From: Spiroplasma endosymbiont of Cantharis nigra
GTDB lineage: Bacteria; Bacillota_I; Bacilli_A; Mycoplasmatales; Mycoplasmataceae
Length of the DNA: 64,000 nucleotides
NCBI RefSeq assembly: GCF_964019925.1
Contig: NZ_OZ026470.1
Location: 1,116,001-1,180,000, forward strand
Reading direction: 5' to 3'
Part shown: piece after piece, positions 21,443 to 35,381 of the stretch
Numbering within the stretch: position 1 is the stretch's first letter
Layout: each line of letters opens with the position of its first letter
Program-made: the position numbers and the translations under genes
Notes under the pieces: generated by a model
What the model saw: only the letters and a program-made list of their open reading frames with translations
The model's database searches: none
Told to the model about the DNA's origin: nothing

Positions 21443-22984
21443 ATGTTAAATACACAAATACTTATTTTTGATTTTGGAAGTCAATATACTCAATTGTTAG
21501 CAAGAAGAGTAAGAAATTTAAATGTCTATGCTGAAGTTATACCCTTTGATAAAACAAAAGATGATTTAAAAAAATATAAAAATTTAAAGGCTATAATTCT
21601 ATCTGGTGGACCAAATAGTGTATATTTGAATGAAGCTTATAAAATTGATAAGGAAATATTTAATCTTGGAGTTCCAATATTAGGTGTTTGTTATGGTATG
21701 CAATTAATTACTGACATGTTTGGTGGTAAAGTTGAATTAGCTGATTCTCAAGAATTTGGTAAAGCTAAATTATATATTGATGATGAAAAAAGTCTATTAT
21801 TTAAAAAGGTTAGTCAAAATTCACAAGTATGAATGAGTCATGCAGATCACTTAACAAAAATGCCTGCTGGTTTTAAACAAATTGCTCATTCAGATTCATC
21901 AGTTGCAGGTATTGAAAATGAAAAAATGAATATCTATGGAATTCAATTTCATGCTGAAGTTACTCACTCTGAAAAAGGAATTCAGATTTTAAAAAACTTT
22001 ATTTTTGACATTTCAAAATGCAAGAAAGATTGAGAAATGAAGCAATTCATTGAAAATAAAATAAAAGAAATAAAGGAACTTGTTGGAGATGAGCAAGTTA
22101 TTTTAGGTCTTTCTGGAGGAGTGGATTCATCAGTAGCTGCAGCTTTAATTTCAAAAGCAATTGGTAAACAACTAAAATGTATTTTAGTAGATACTGGTTT
22201 ATTAAGAAAAGATGAAGCTAAAAAAGTAATGGATTTATATAATAAAGAATTTGATATGAATATTAAGTTGGTTGATGCAAGTAAAGAATTTTATAAAGAA
22301 TTAAAGGGACAAATTGATCCAGAAGACAAAAGAAAAATTATTGGTAAAAAATTTATTGAAGTTTTTAGTGAAGAGGCAAGAAAAATGCAGGGTGCAAAAT
22401 TTTTGGCTCAGGGAACAATTTATCCAGATGTAATTGAGTCTTCAAGTAATGGTCATGTTTCAAAAACAATTAAATCACACCATAATGTTGGGGGTTTACC
22501 TAAGGATTTAAAGTTTGATTTGTTAGAACCTTTAAGAGAGTTATTTAAAGATGAAGTAAGAGCTGTGGGAAGAGAACTAGGAATTCCTGCTTTAATGATT
22601 GATCGTCATCCTTTTCCAGGGCCCGGTCTTGGAGTGAGAGTTATTGGTGAAGTTACAAAAGAAAAATGTGAGATTTTAAAAGAGGCTGATGATATTTTTA
22701 TTAGTAATTTAATTGAAGCAAATTTATATAATGAAGTATCTCAAGCATTTGTTACACTATTGCCTGTAAAAACAGTTGGTGTTATGGGAGATAATAGAAC
22801 TTATGATTATGTGGTTGCATTGCGAAGTGTAAATACAATTGATTTTATGACAGCTTCAAGTACACATTTACCTTGAGATTTTTTAGATAAAGTTGTTAAT
22901 GAAATTATTAATAAGGTGGATGGAGTTAATAGAGTAGTTTATGATGTAACTTCAAAACCACCAGGAACAATAGAATGAGAATAG
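21443..22984 (+). CDS. guaA: GMP synthase (glutamine-hydrolysing)
   Basis: 513 residues, normal length. The N-terminal class I amidotransferase domain has the nucleophile GVCYGMQLI and [13 protein letters not shown]. The ATP pyrophosphatase loop is [13 protein letters not shown], and the dimerisation domain has [12 protein letters not shown]. It converts XMP to GMP using glutamine and ATP. The catalytic-triad segment reads HAE where most relatives have HPE; His and Glu are both kept. Five Trp codons are TGA. A poor ribosome site (TTAGAGGTTAG) precedes the ATG. guaB follows after 12 bases, so the two IMP-to-GMP steps are co-transcribed. Confidence 0.97.
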
Positions 22985-22996
22985 AGGAGAGTTTGT

Positions 22997-24466
<1,470 letters not shown>

Positions 24467-24471
24467 ATTTG

Positions 24472-24497
24472 GGTTCAGTGTATGAACCTTTTGTTTT
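24472..24497 (+). terminator. guaB terminator
   Basis: GGTTCA (24472-24477) and TGAACC (24483-24488) form a 6-bp stem followed by TTTTGTTTTG, six bases after the guaB stop. Confidence 0.7.
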
Positions 24498-24526
24498 GCA
24501 AACGAAGTAGAAATGAAAGGATAGTT

Positions 24527-24787
24527 ATGAAAAAAATTAATTTAGATGATATTGCAAAAAATGCTTGAAGTAATGCTTTACTTTGTCAATGTGGAGATGA
24601 AAAAGATAATTTTGATATCCACAGAATTTGTTTAGTTTGTTTAAAAATTATGGACTATAATGAACATTATTCACAAATAAATGTAAAAAAACCTTGAAAC
24701 ATTAAATTTTATAATAATGATAATTATAACTTAGTTGAATTTAGTGGTATCACAATGGCAGTTCACAAGGAATGCTTTATAAAATAA
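24527..24787 (+). CDS. Small Cys-rich protein, possible zinc binder
   Basis: 86 residues from ATG 24527, with GAAAGGA about ten bases upstream. Standard-code reading cuts it at two TGA Trp codons. Cysteines and histidines are clustered: LLCQCGDE, HRICLVCLK and a final HKECFIK. A C-x-C plus C-x2-C arrangement would suit one structural zinc. No family is recognised. It lies after the guaB terminator and 54 bases before alaS. The spacing, ribosome site and full coverage of the gap support a real gene. Confidence 0.6.
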
Positions 24788-24841
24788 ATATAAGTACTTA
24801 TATGCTAAAATTATTTTGTTATCTTTAAGGAGAGAAAAAAA

Positions 24842-27517
24842 ATGAAGAAACTTTCTGCAAATGAAATTAGAAAAATGTGACTAGATTTTTTTAAATCAAA
24901 AGATCACTATTTTTTGGAACCTGTTAGTTTAGTGCCAGTAGAAGATCCGAGTTTATTATGAATAAATTCTGGAGTTGCTACTTTAAAACCATATTTTGAC
25001 GGGAGAATGAACCCACCATCACCTAGGTTAACAAATTCACAAAAATCTATTAGAACAAATGATATTGAGAATGTAGGAGTTACAGCACGACATCAAACAA
25101 TGTTTGAGATGTTAGGCAATTTTTCAATTGGAGATTACTTTAAGAAAGAAGCAATAGAATTTGCATGAGAACTTTTGACTTCTCCAAAGTGATTTGATAT
25201 TAACCCAAATCTGTTATACATAACTGTCTTTAATGAAGATCAAGAAGCTTATGATGTTTGAACTAACATTATTAAAATTAAAGAAGATCATATTTTTAAA
25301 GGAACAAGAGATACTAACTTTTGAGATGTAGGGCAAGGACCATGTGGACCTAATACAGAGATTTTTTTTGATCGTGGTGAAAAATGAGATCCTAAAAAAG
25401 TTGGATCAAAACTTTTAAAAGATGATATTGAAAATGATCGATACATTGAAATTTGAAATATTGTTTTTTCACAATTTAATAACGATGGGAATAATAATTA
25501 CACAGAGTTGCCAAGAAAAAATATTGATACGGGTGCTGGTTTTGAAAGATTAGTTTCAATTTTTCAAGAAGTTCCAACTAACTTTGAAACTGATATATTT
25601 TTTCCAACAATACAAGAGGTTGAAAAAATGTGTAATAAAAAATTTAGATATTCAATTGAAAATTATTATAATGAAAATAAAGAACAAACTAAAATTAATA
25701 CGGCTTTTAAAGTAATTGCTGATCATGTTAGAGCAGCTATTTTTGCTATAAGTGACGGAGTATTTCCTGGAAATAAAGATAGAGGATATATTATAAGAAG
25801 ACTTATTAGAAGAAGTTCTGTCTATGGAAGAAAATTAGGAATTAAAGAATCATTTTTATATAAACTAGTAGATAAAGTAATACAGGCAATGAAAGACTTC
25901 TATCCATATTTAATTGAAAAAAAAGATATGGTTAAGGAAGTTATTAAACAAGAAGAATTACGATTCTTAAAAACACTTTCAAAGGGTTATGAACACTTAG
26001 AATCTATTATTAAGGCACAAAATAAAGTAAGTGGTAAAAATGCATTATTGCTTTTTGAATCTTTTGGATTTCCAATTGAATTAACTACAGAAATAGCAAA
26101 TGAAGCCAATGTAAAAATTGATTTAAAAAGTTATGAAAAACTTTTGGAAGAGGCAAAACAATTAGCAAGAAACTCAAGAAAAGATGACAAGGCTTGAAAT
26201 AAACAATCAGCGATTCTTACAGGTTTAAAAGTTGAAAGCGAATTTGTTGGCTATGATTTAGAAGAATGTGACTCAAAAGTTAACTTTATTTTTGAAGATG
26301 AAAAAAAATTAGAATCTGTAACAAATAAAGTAGTATTTATAACTTTAACTAAAACACCTTTTTATGCTGAAAAAGGGGGACAAGCTGCTGATAATGGTTA
26401 TTTAATTGATTCACAAGATAATCGCCATTTAGTAATGGATGTTAAAATGGGTCCAAATGGACAACACATTCATAAAGTTCAAGTTAATGGAACTTTAAAA
26501 AATGGTGATATTGTTAGAGCAATAATTGATAGTGAAAAACGCTTCTATACTATGAAAAATCATTCAGGTACACATATTTTACAAGCAGCTCTTCAAGAGA
26601 TTCTTGGAAAAGAAGCTTTACAAAATGGTAGCTATAACGATGAAAATGGTTTAAGAATTGATATTTCATATAATAGATTACCAACTCCAGAAGAAGTAGT
26701 GAAAATTCACTCAGTTATAGCAAGAGAAATTAAAAGAGAAATTCCTAGAGAAATTATTCACTGTTCATTAAAAGAAGCTATTGAAAAGCATAATGCCCTA
26801 GCTTTATTTACAGAGAAGTATGGTAAAAACGTTAGAGTAATTAAATTTGGGTCATTTTCTTGTGAACTTTGTGGAGGAACACATGTTACTAACACAAAAG
26901 ATATTGAAGACTTACTAATTACCAATGTTGAGTCAAAGGGTAGTGGAGTATTTAGATATCACGCAGTAACTAGTCATAAGGAAGTAAGTAGTTATTTAGA
27001 GCAGTTGTTTAATAAACAAAAATTAGAAATCCAAGTTTTAATAGATAAATTTAATAGATTTAAATTAAAAGTTAAAAATAATTTAATTGAAAAAGAAATT
27101 AATAAAATAATGTCTTTAAAGGCAAGTAAGGAAAATTTAGTAATTATAAAACAAAAAGTAAATGACTTAAAAAACTCATTTAAGATATATCAAAAGGAAA
27201 TAGAAGAGCTGTTAATTGAAGAGAAATTACTAAAATATTCTGATGTTATTCCAATTAACAAAGAACATAAAAATCTAATTGAATTAGAAACAAATAATCT
27301 AGAAATGAAGGAAATGAAATCTCTTTCAGACAAATTACAAAATAAGTTTGAAAACCTAATTATTATGCTTTGAAATACAAATGAAAAGATTTTTATTGTA
27401 TCAGTCAATGATAAAATTGCAAAAGAAAATAGAGCAATTGATCTATTTAATAATAATAAAAAATTTAAAGTTAAAGGGGGAGGAAATGATACATTTGCTC
27501 AAGGTAAGATAATTTAA
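24842..27517 (+). CDS. alaS: Alanyl-tRNA synthetase
   Basis: 891 residues. Class II motifs appear in the N-terminal region (for example [18 protein letters not shown] written in part, and GAGFERL). The editing domain has [12 protein letters not shown] and the second zinc motif CELCGGTHV, completing the H-x3-H and C-x3-H site used to clear Ser- and Gly-tRNA(Ala). A coiled region and a short C-Ala domain ending [10 protein letters not shown] follow. About a dozen Trp codons are TGA. There is a good AAGGAGAG site. The 54-base leader is too short for a T-box. Confidence 0.97.
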
Positions 27518-27567
27518 TTTTTTTATATATAAACATTATTTTTTAAAAATATTTTTAAAATTTAATG

Positions 27568-27595
27568 TTTTTTTTTTTTTTTTATCAACTATAAT
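27568..27595 (+). promoter_or_regulatory. 16-T homopolymer next to a -10 box
   Basis: T occurs 16 times in a row at 27568-27583. A TATAAT -10 box follows at 27590-27595, so the tract lies in the -35/spacer zone. A change in T number would alter promoter spacing. The start codon is at 27616, with AAGGTGA at 27601-27607. Confidence 0.6.
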
Positions 27596-27615
27596 TAAAA
27601 AAGGTGAAAAATATA

Positions 27616-28344
27616 ATGAAAAAAGTTAGAAGTAATATAAACTTAATAGTTATTTTTATTCTTCTTTTTTTAACATTTCCTATTCAAAATATCTTAAATC
27701 AAAAAACTAATATAGTTATGTTGTCACTATTAGTTAATATTACTTTAATCATAATTTCTTTGTATTTCATCTCTAAATTTATTGCAGATTTACTAAAATT
27801 TATCGAAAAATATAATGATGAAATATCAAGAAAAAACTTAATAAGTCTGAGCTTGTCAAATAATAATTTTAAATTTTATATAACAATGCTAGTTACCTTT
27901 TTATTTTTTATTTTCTCAATAACTCAAACTTATATCTCAATTGAAAGAACAACAGTAATCTCAATGGAAATATATTGATGAACAAATTATAAATTAGATA
28001 GAGTAATTAATTTAGATTATATAAATATATTATTTTTTGCTCAATTTATTTTAATAAGTTTACTTTTATTATATTCATTTTTTTACATTATATTTTTCTA
28101 CTTTATATACTCTGTAATAAAAACTGTTTCAAAATCAAATGAAGATTTAAATCATCTTATTTATAAGAAATCTACTAAGCTAAATCTATTTTTAAAAATG
28201 TTTATTAAGTATTTAAACAATATTAAGTTAGAAGCAAAAAAAATTCAAAATAGTTGAAAAGAAATAATAAATTTAATTAGCAATATTAAATCAGAAGAAT
28301 TGAAAAGCTTTAAAAAGGCAACAACTCCTCCATTATTTTTCTAA
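27616..28344 (+). CDS. Multi-pass membrane protein, C-terminal TPPL motif
   Basis: 242 residues from ATG 27616 (an in-frame GTG at 27604 lies within the ribosome site). I see four hydrophobic segments: INLIVIFILLFLTFP, VMLSLLVNITLIIISLYFI, FYITMLVTFLFFIFS and a long one ILISLLLLYSFFYIIFFYFI. A charged helical tail follows. The last residues, SFKKATTPPLFF, closely match the end of the gene at 56417 (TFKKGVTPPLNIF), which also has four hydrophobic segments and also sits before an FtsX-type permease gene. I infer paralogs and name no function. Four Trp codons are TGA. Confidence 0.75.
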
Positions 28345-28603
28345 TTAAAATTTTTTTAGCGTTGTTTAAGTTAATCACTTAGATTTATTAAAATGGACAA
28401 AAATTTAAGTGTGGAAAAATACAGAGTATAAAGAAAAAAAATTATTTTAAATAATTTTTAATAACACAAGAATTTAAAAAGTTAAAGGGTAAATAATAAA
28501 AAAAGATAGACTATCGAGTTTTAAATAAATGAATAAAAAATGAAAAAATACTTAATAAAAATTAAGTACTTATTTAATGAAAGAAAAAAGGAGAATTTTA
28601 ATT
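28345..28603 (+). other. Gene-free stretch with two hairpins before the lipoprotein gene
   Basis: No open frame of note. AAAAATTATTT/AAATAATTTTT (about 28436-28460) could form a weak terminator-like hairpin. TACTTAAT (28549-28556) pairs with ATTAAGTA (28561-28568) 25 bases before the Shine-Dalgarno AAAAGGAG and may affect initiation or be part of an attenuator. Confidence 0.4.
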
Positions 28604-30895
28604 ATGAAAAAATTATTAAATATATTAACATCTGTAACTTTAATTGGTTCAGCTGCAACATCAGTGGCAGCTTGCGGTGGAGGCGGGGGAAAAAAAGACC
28701 CTGATCTTTCTACTATGCAAAAAGAAATGCTAAATGGAGCAGAATTTATTTCAAGACTTATTGTTGCTGGAAGACATGAAAATTTAAATTACAATGTTAA
28801 TGAAATACTATCAATATTCTTAACACCATTACCAACAGCTATGAATATGCCAACATTTTATAAATATGAAAATAGTACTATAAATATAGCTAACAAAATA
28901 AGTAAATTCAAAAATAATTTAGCACCTTCTTTAAATTATTATAACGGTGATAACTATGCGGGAATGTTTGCTAGTTATCTTATGGGGATGTATGAGGATG
29001 ATTTTTATAATAATATGATAAATGGTGGTGATGAAAATGCTAACTACTTTAATGACACATTTTCAATAAATGGTAATCAAGGTTATAACAAGAAAAGTAA
29101 TAATGCAATGGGATATGCTGCTGGTTTAGGCAAAGATATTAATTTATCAAAAAATGAAGAAAGAAGAGAACTGGCTTGAGCTATCCAAGATACTGGGGCA
29201 TTATCAAATTATTTGTTAAGTTTAGGTTTTGATGGAGCTAATCCAACTGATACAAATGGTACAAGTTCACCTGTATCAAATGCTGACGAGCATAAAAAAG
29301 GTGGAACTAATGGTTCTGGTTATGCTTGATATAACTCAATACTTATGAGTGGAAGAGCAAAGAAAAGTAAAGATTTTAGTGGTAAATTACAATCTCTTGA
29401 GAATAATAAACTTAAAGATTTAGGTTATAATAAAGCAAATGATGATAATAAATCTATGATTAATGGAAAAGAATTTAATTCAACAGGAGGTTTGATTACA
29501 AAAATAGCTGGAGAACAAAATATAAGTGGTTTTATTAGTTTGTTTGGCTCAATGCTAGAAAATATCTCAGATACAAAAAATGGAGCACTTATATTAAGCG
29601 AATTTATGAATATAATTTTTCCCTTAATTAGAATAAAATCTTCGGGTCTTTTTGGAGCTTCAGATCCTCAATCAATTAGTCAGGCTGTAGGATTCTCTCT
29701 AATTACTAATGTTTGGGATGCTATTAAAAAAATTGATAGTAACATTATTAAAGATGAAAATATTTTGGAAAGCATAAAAAACTTAGATAAATCTCCTGAT
29801 TCTGTTTGATTTATTCCTGGAACAACTGCAAAACCTGAAAATGTAAAAATTTCAGTTTTATATAAAGATGCAAATAAAGATAACGAGGAAATAGGTGGTC
29901 AAAATGGAACAAATGCAAAAAATATTATAAAAATTATAGATTTAATAGTAGAACTTTATAATAATGAAGAAAATAAAAAAGAATTTATTGAAAAATTATT
30001 TATCTCAAAAAATTCTCCATTCTATAGTTCTTATAAAACAATAATAAATTATATAGGACCTGAAAACTGAGAAAAATCTATGCTAGGTGAAGATAATGAT
30101 GGAGCTATTAATCTATTAAAATTTGCCAAAGGTGCTTATTTAATGATGACAAATCGTGATGTTATTGAAAAGTTTGAAAGATTAATAGAGGAATTTAAAG
30201 GAGAAAATACGTTTAGAGATCTAACAAGCCTACAAAAAAATAAGTTTTTAGAATTAATTGGTTGATCAGAAAAGGGATATGAAGATAAATCCCTAGGTAA
30301 ATTAATTTACAATTCATTTACAAATAGTGAAGTTACAGGTCAAAAGGACTTTAGTGATTTTTTTTCAGGTTTCAAAGATTATGTAACTAATGCAATGGCG
30401 GAAGTACATGAACCTGTATTGCAATATTTGGTAGATGATAAATATTGAAGAGTAAATAATTTTAAAATAAATACAACAAGTAATACACAACGTGCTGGAA
30501 AAATGGAATTTACGTTGGATTATAATGGGATAGGTGATAGTACTTCAAATGCAAGTAAACAAACTAAAAAAGTTGTAGTAGAAGAGAAATTTAATCCTTA
30601 TCAAACCATTTCAAAGCATCAAGAACAAAATTGAACTAGCGAACTTAAAAGTAAATTGGATGAGGATAAAATTGCAAATTCAGGAAAAATTTTAGGTGTT
30701 GAACAGGGTGCAATTAAAAAAGAGGACATTGCAAATTATGATGGTCTAGGTAATTATCAAGATTATAAAACTGTAAAAAATTCATATAAAATAGTTTGAG
30801 AAAATATCTCAAATAATCCAGAATCACCTTATTGAGTAATAACCTCACTAAAATCATTTAATGCAAATGGAGAAGAATTTTATAATATTTATTAA
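28604..30895 (+). CDS. Large secreted lipoprotein
   Basis: 763 residues from ATG 28604 behind AAAAAGGAG; an upstream ATG at 28577 is in frame but has no site. The N-terminus KKLLNILTSVTLIGSAATSV then AAC is a type II signal peptide of the kind seen in Spiroplasma/Mesoplasma lipoproteins; the Cys at about residue 24 would be lipidated, followed by GGGGG. The rest is hydrophilic and rich in Asn, Lys, Asp and Ser, with TGA for most Trp. No catalytic motif is seen. It ends 7 bases before the FtsX-type permease, so it is probably its surface partner. Confidence 0.88.
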
Positions 30896-30902
30896 TAAAT
30901 AA

Positions 30903-33900
30903 ATGCTTTTATTTAAAAATGGTTTAAGAAAATTATTAAAAGATTATGTCCAGTTTGGGATATATTTAGTACTTATTACAATCGCTGTTATATTTACATC
31001 CACTTTTGGTATTGTTTCTTCAAATTTAATTAGTACAAATAATAATATAAATAAAAATTTTGAAAAATTTGATTACTCATTTAGATATACATCAAGCGCA
31101 TATAAATCAAATGATACTCAAACTTTCACTCCATGATTTGCATTTAATACAGAGTTATTAAAAAATGATAAAGGAAACTATTTTCCAAGACTAACTTTTG
31201 GAGAATCTGGAATACTAAAAAAATATGAATTTAAAGATAATTGTTCTGGTTTTAAAATTAATTGTTATGAATCATCAATTTTTTCAGAAAATGGTAAAAA
31301 TTATGTGAACTTTCATTTTGGAGATGTTGAATCAAACTTTGGTATTGAAAATAATGACAAGCAATATTTACCAACATCTGATAAAGCTGTTATAAATTTT
31401 ACAGATAAACAAAAAATTGAAGTGGTCAAAAAGGCTGAATTTGGTGATTTATATAAATTGAATCTAGAGTCAAATAGTTTTAAAAACTCTTTAATTGGCA
31501 AATTATATGAAAAAAATAACAATTTTAACCAAGAAATCTTATCAAGCAGCGCGCGCGATACCGCATTACATATTTTTGATTTTATGTTCTTTTTAAATAA
31601 TTCAGTTTTAACAAATGTAATTAAAAAGGATATTGTTAGTATTTATGAGAATACTAGTATAGAAAATCAAAAGTATGAGATTGAAAAATATGTTAATAAA
31701 GGTATTGGAGAGATTGACTCAACGGGAAAATATTTATTTTCTAAAATTCCTATTGAGTTTAAAGGTGATGCAGATGAAAAAAAACTATTCTCTGAGAATG
31801 CAAGTTTTTTTATTAAAAAGTTTGATTCTACTTTAGTTTTTAAAACTGATATAAATCAAAATGGATATGAGATATTAACAAATAAAATAACTCAAAGAAA
31901 TTGATTCTCTATATATTTTAATTTATTAGGAGATTTAACTAATTTTAAAATAACACTAACTAATGAAGTTGTTAAATGAGATTCAAGTGGAAGAAAATTT
32001 AGATACATTTCAGCATTTTACAATACTAAGAAACCAAATAGTGATATCCTAGATGCTCATTTTTATAATGAAGAATTATTTAACTTATATAAAAGAACTT
32101 ATACTAATAATAGTTTTACAGAGTATTCTTTTATATCCTCTAATGGTTATGCAAAATATAATAATATGCATTTAGGCAAAAGTTATGATATCTTTAATTA
32201 TAATAATTCTGAAGGTATGTATGTTATGGATGGAATTGGTTCGGATTCATTTAATATTTATCCTACAATATATGAAGAAGACCTATTAACAAATCAAAAA
32301 AATGAAGCCATATTTTATATAAGTAATTCTTTATTTAATAAGCAATTTAATAAAGATGGAGAAGAAAAGAGTTATCAAGATGTAAGTAGGTCATATTTAA
32401 CTTATCAAAAATCCGATATGAGTTCTATTGAAAAAGATATAAATTTATTAAAAACTTATTTTGCAGATAACATTTTGAATTTGGGAAAAATTCAAGAAAA
32501 TATTAATAATGAGAATTACTCTGAAAATTTATCAAGAGCAAATATTGAATCTTATAAGGATACAACTTTATTAAATATGAGAAGTAGTTTATTTCCAGGT
32601 GTTGTAAAAGGGTTTTATTCACTGGCAATAATATTTTGTTTAATTTTTGCAAGTGCTTTAGCATTTGTGGTTTATACTATATTTAAAAAAACGTTGGTAA
32701 CACAAAGGAGTCAGATAGGGAATTTAAAATCACTTGGATTTTCTAATACTAAAATAATATTTAATTACATTTTGTATATGTCCATTCCTATTTTTATATT
32801 AGTTCCAATAGGTTGAACTATAAGTTTATTTTTGCAAGGATCCTTAATGGGAATTTTTGAAATGTACTTTAATATTCCATCAATTTTCTCAATTGATTGA
32901 AAACTTTTACTAGTTGAATTATTTGCATTTTTGGCAATTGTTAGTTTAATTGTGTTTTTTACTAGTTACTTTACTGTAAAACAATCTCCATTAATTTTAT
33001 TATCACCAAGTAAAAGTCATAAGCCAAATATATTTTTATCCAAAGCATTCTCAAAAATTAAAGGACTTAGTTTTACTTCGAAATTAAGACTTGTGATATT
33101 ATCAACTGCTATAAAGGATTTAATTGTATTCTTTACAATATTATTATTTTCAAGTTCTGTAATAACATTAGCGTCTGTTACTCCAAATACTATGAAAAAC
33201 ATGTCCAATGAATACTATAAAAATATTAAATACAACAATGACTTTACTTATTCAAATGTTGTTATAAATAATCCATTAACAAGATATTCATTCTATCAAA
33301 TGGATGAAATGAATAAGGCTGAGAGTAATATAGAGGCTTCTTTATTTAATACAATAGTAAAAACTCAAGATTATGAATATAAAACATTATTTGAGAAAAA
33401 TTACTGAAATACATCAATTGATAATGCCCAAGATTTTAGAAAGTATTTTCAAGAGATGTTAATCAATAATCTTATTACTTTTAAGGGAGGAGTTTTATCA
33501 ACAGGAATTATGGATAAATTAGTAGAGATTGAGCCCAAAGGGTTAGGTGCAACAATTGTAAACAATAATTTTAAAACTATCTCTTGTGAGGTTATTCCTC
33601 AGTTATTTGGCCAAGGAGGCATTAGTGAAGCAACAAATTATAATGATTGTATAAAAAGTGTTTCTAATAATATTCTTCCTTCTACTATAAAAGAACTTTG
33701 AGATAAGGACGATAAAGAGTTTAAAAATTTCTCATTTAATTTTTCTACTATTTCAGTTGATAAAGAATTAGATCAAATGTATACAAGAGTTGAATCAACT
33801 ATTGATAATAATAAGCAAGCAAAATACGTTGTTTATGGTTTGGATTTAATAGAAGAAAACTCAAAAAATTTATTAATAAAAAATGAAAATAAAATTAAAT

Positions 33901-35171
33901 ATAATAACTCTCTAGACTATATTCCAGTTTTAATTAATAAAAAGGGAGAGTTAGAGGGATTAAAAGTTGGTAATGAGTTTAATTTAAAAACTTCACAAAA
34001 TTTATTAGCAACTATAGGTGAAAATAGTTCAATAAACGAATTAGACTCTAGTTTATGAAAATTCAAAGATAAAAATCTATTTCAAATGGATTTAGATAAG
34101 TTCACTTATGCTATTAATCATGACTTTTATTTTAAAAATGGTAGTATTTATGAACCTTATTACAATATGACAGATATTGAATTGTCACTTCCAAAAAAAT
34201 TGCTTAATCAAGAATTATTTAATGAAGTTAATATAGAGTATCAACAATATTCAAATAAGGATTTAAACTCAATTTATAGCGAAGAGTCAGATAGTTATGT
34301 CGTTAATCCTTTTGATATCTATAAATATGAAAATGGTATTCCAACTGAAATAGGAATAGAAACACTATTAGGGGGAACAAACAGCTGATTAAATATTGCA
34401 TTAAAAAAAGGTTTATTAGTAAATAAAATTGTAGACTCTGCACCAAGAAAAGCAAAAGTTGTAGGAGTAGAGGAATTGTATGATGGAAATAAATTATATA
34501 TGGATCAATTATATGCCAATGAACTAATGGGTGTAAAAGAGGGTTTTGATACTAGAAGAGAGTTTGATAATGGTTCCTCAGTAAATATTTGAAGTAATGC
34601 TAAAATGAGTTCAAATATACAAAATGCCGATCAAATGCAAAGAATTTTATTATCACCATTTAATGCAAATAATGCAACTGATGGATTTGCAAAATACATG
34701 GACCAATCAATTGGTTATACAGACTATATTCAAATGAAAAAAATGGCTATGAGTAATCTAATTACTTCAGTAATATCTATCTCTGTTATATTTGTTTCAT
34801 TATCCTTAATAACAGCTATTATTATAATTTATCTGATTACTGAAATGTTTATAGGTAGATATAAGCGATTTATGAGCTATATGCGAATTCAAGGATATTC
34901 AATGAGAGAAATTAACTCTATTATTATGTGAATATTCTTACCCATAGCTGCAATTGGTGTAGCATTGGGAATAACAATTATTTGACTTTTAATAAGTTAT
35001 TTAGTCCCTCAAATATTGCTTTCACTTGATATAGCAGTGCCAATGATAATGGGGTGAACAATTATGCCTATTGTCTTTATTGTAGGATTAGCAATATTCT
35101 TATTAGGTTATACAGTAATTATGCTATCTATTAGAAGAGTTAAATTAGCTTCTTTAATTGGAAATGAGTAG
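30903..35171 (+). CDS. Giant FtsX-type ABC permease
   Basis: 1422 residues, unbroken under code 4 and containing many TGA Trp codons. One helix lies near the N-terminus (FGIYLVLITIAVIFTSTFGI), then a long extracytoplasmic region. A first FtsX-like block has SLAIIFCLIFASALAFVVYT and QIGNLKSLGFSNTKIIFNYI. A second extracellular region is followed by a C-terminal FtsX block with ISVIFVSLSLITAIIIIYLI and MRIQGYSMREINSI. This MacB/FtsX-like two-repeat layout is typical of lipoprotein or peptide exporters. No ATPase is adjacent. There is no Shine-Dalgarno; translation probably couples to the lipoprotein gene 7 bases upstream. A GC-rich patch at 31547-31565 is odd. Confidence 0.85.
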
Positions 35172-35176
35172 GAAAT

Positions 35177-35201
35177 AAAAATCGACTTTTGTCGATTTTT
35201 T
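35177..35201 (+). terminator. Rho-independent terminator
   Basis: AAAAATCGAC (35177-35186) pairs perfectly with GTCGATTTTT (35191-35200) around TTTT, six bases after the permease stop. Confidence 0.9.
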
Positions 35202-35216
35202 ATATTTTAAAAGTAA

Positions 35217-35249
35217 AATAATGAGATATTGAGTTAAATTCTCATTATT
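35217..35249. other. Isolated 10-bp inverted repeat
   Basis: AATAATGAGA (35217-35226) is the exact inverse of TCTCATTATT (35240-35249), with a 13-base loop. It lies between the permease terminator and the S10 operon promoter. It could be a backup terminator or a protein-binding site; its T-run is weak. Confidence 0.5.
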
Positions 35250-35296
35250 TAATTAATTTAATCTTTTTTAATTTTCTTATTGCTTTTCTGTTAATG

Positions 35297-35362
35297 TTGT
35301 GTAATAATTGAAAAGCATGTATATTTTATGTTCATTTAGACAACACACTGGAAAGGGTTGTC
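35297..35362 (+). promoter_or_regulatory. S10 operon promoter and leader hairpin
   Basis: TTGTGT (35297-35302) and TATATT (35320-35325) have a 17-base spacer. In the short leader GACAAC (35339-35344) pairs with GTTGTC (35357-35362), enclosing ACACTGG, just before AAGGAGG. This leader is far shorter than the classical E. coli S10 leader and could mediate control by a ribosomal protein (inference). Confidence 0.55.
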
Positions 35363-35381
35363 AATGTTGAAGGAGGACCTA

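Noticed and set aside
24788..24841. T-box or riboswitch before alaS
   Set aside because: The leader is only 54 bases and has no specifier loop or T-box sequence; it has just a small palindrome ATAAGTACTTAT.
28345..28603. Small coding gene before the lipoprotein gene
   Set aside because: All frames are interrupted within about 30 codons; only hairpins and promoter-like AT-rich sequence are seen.
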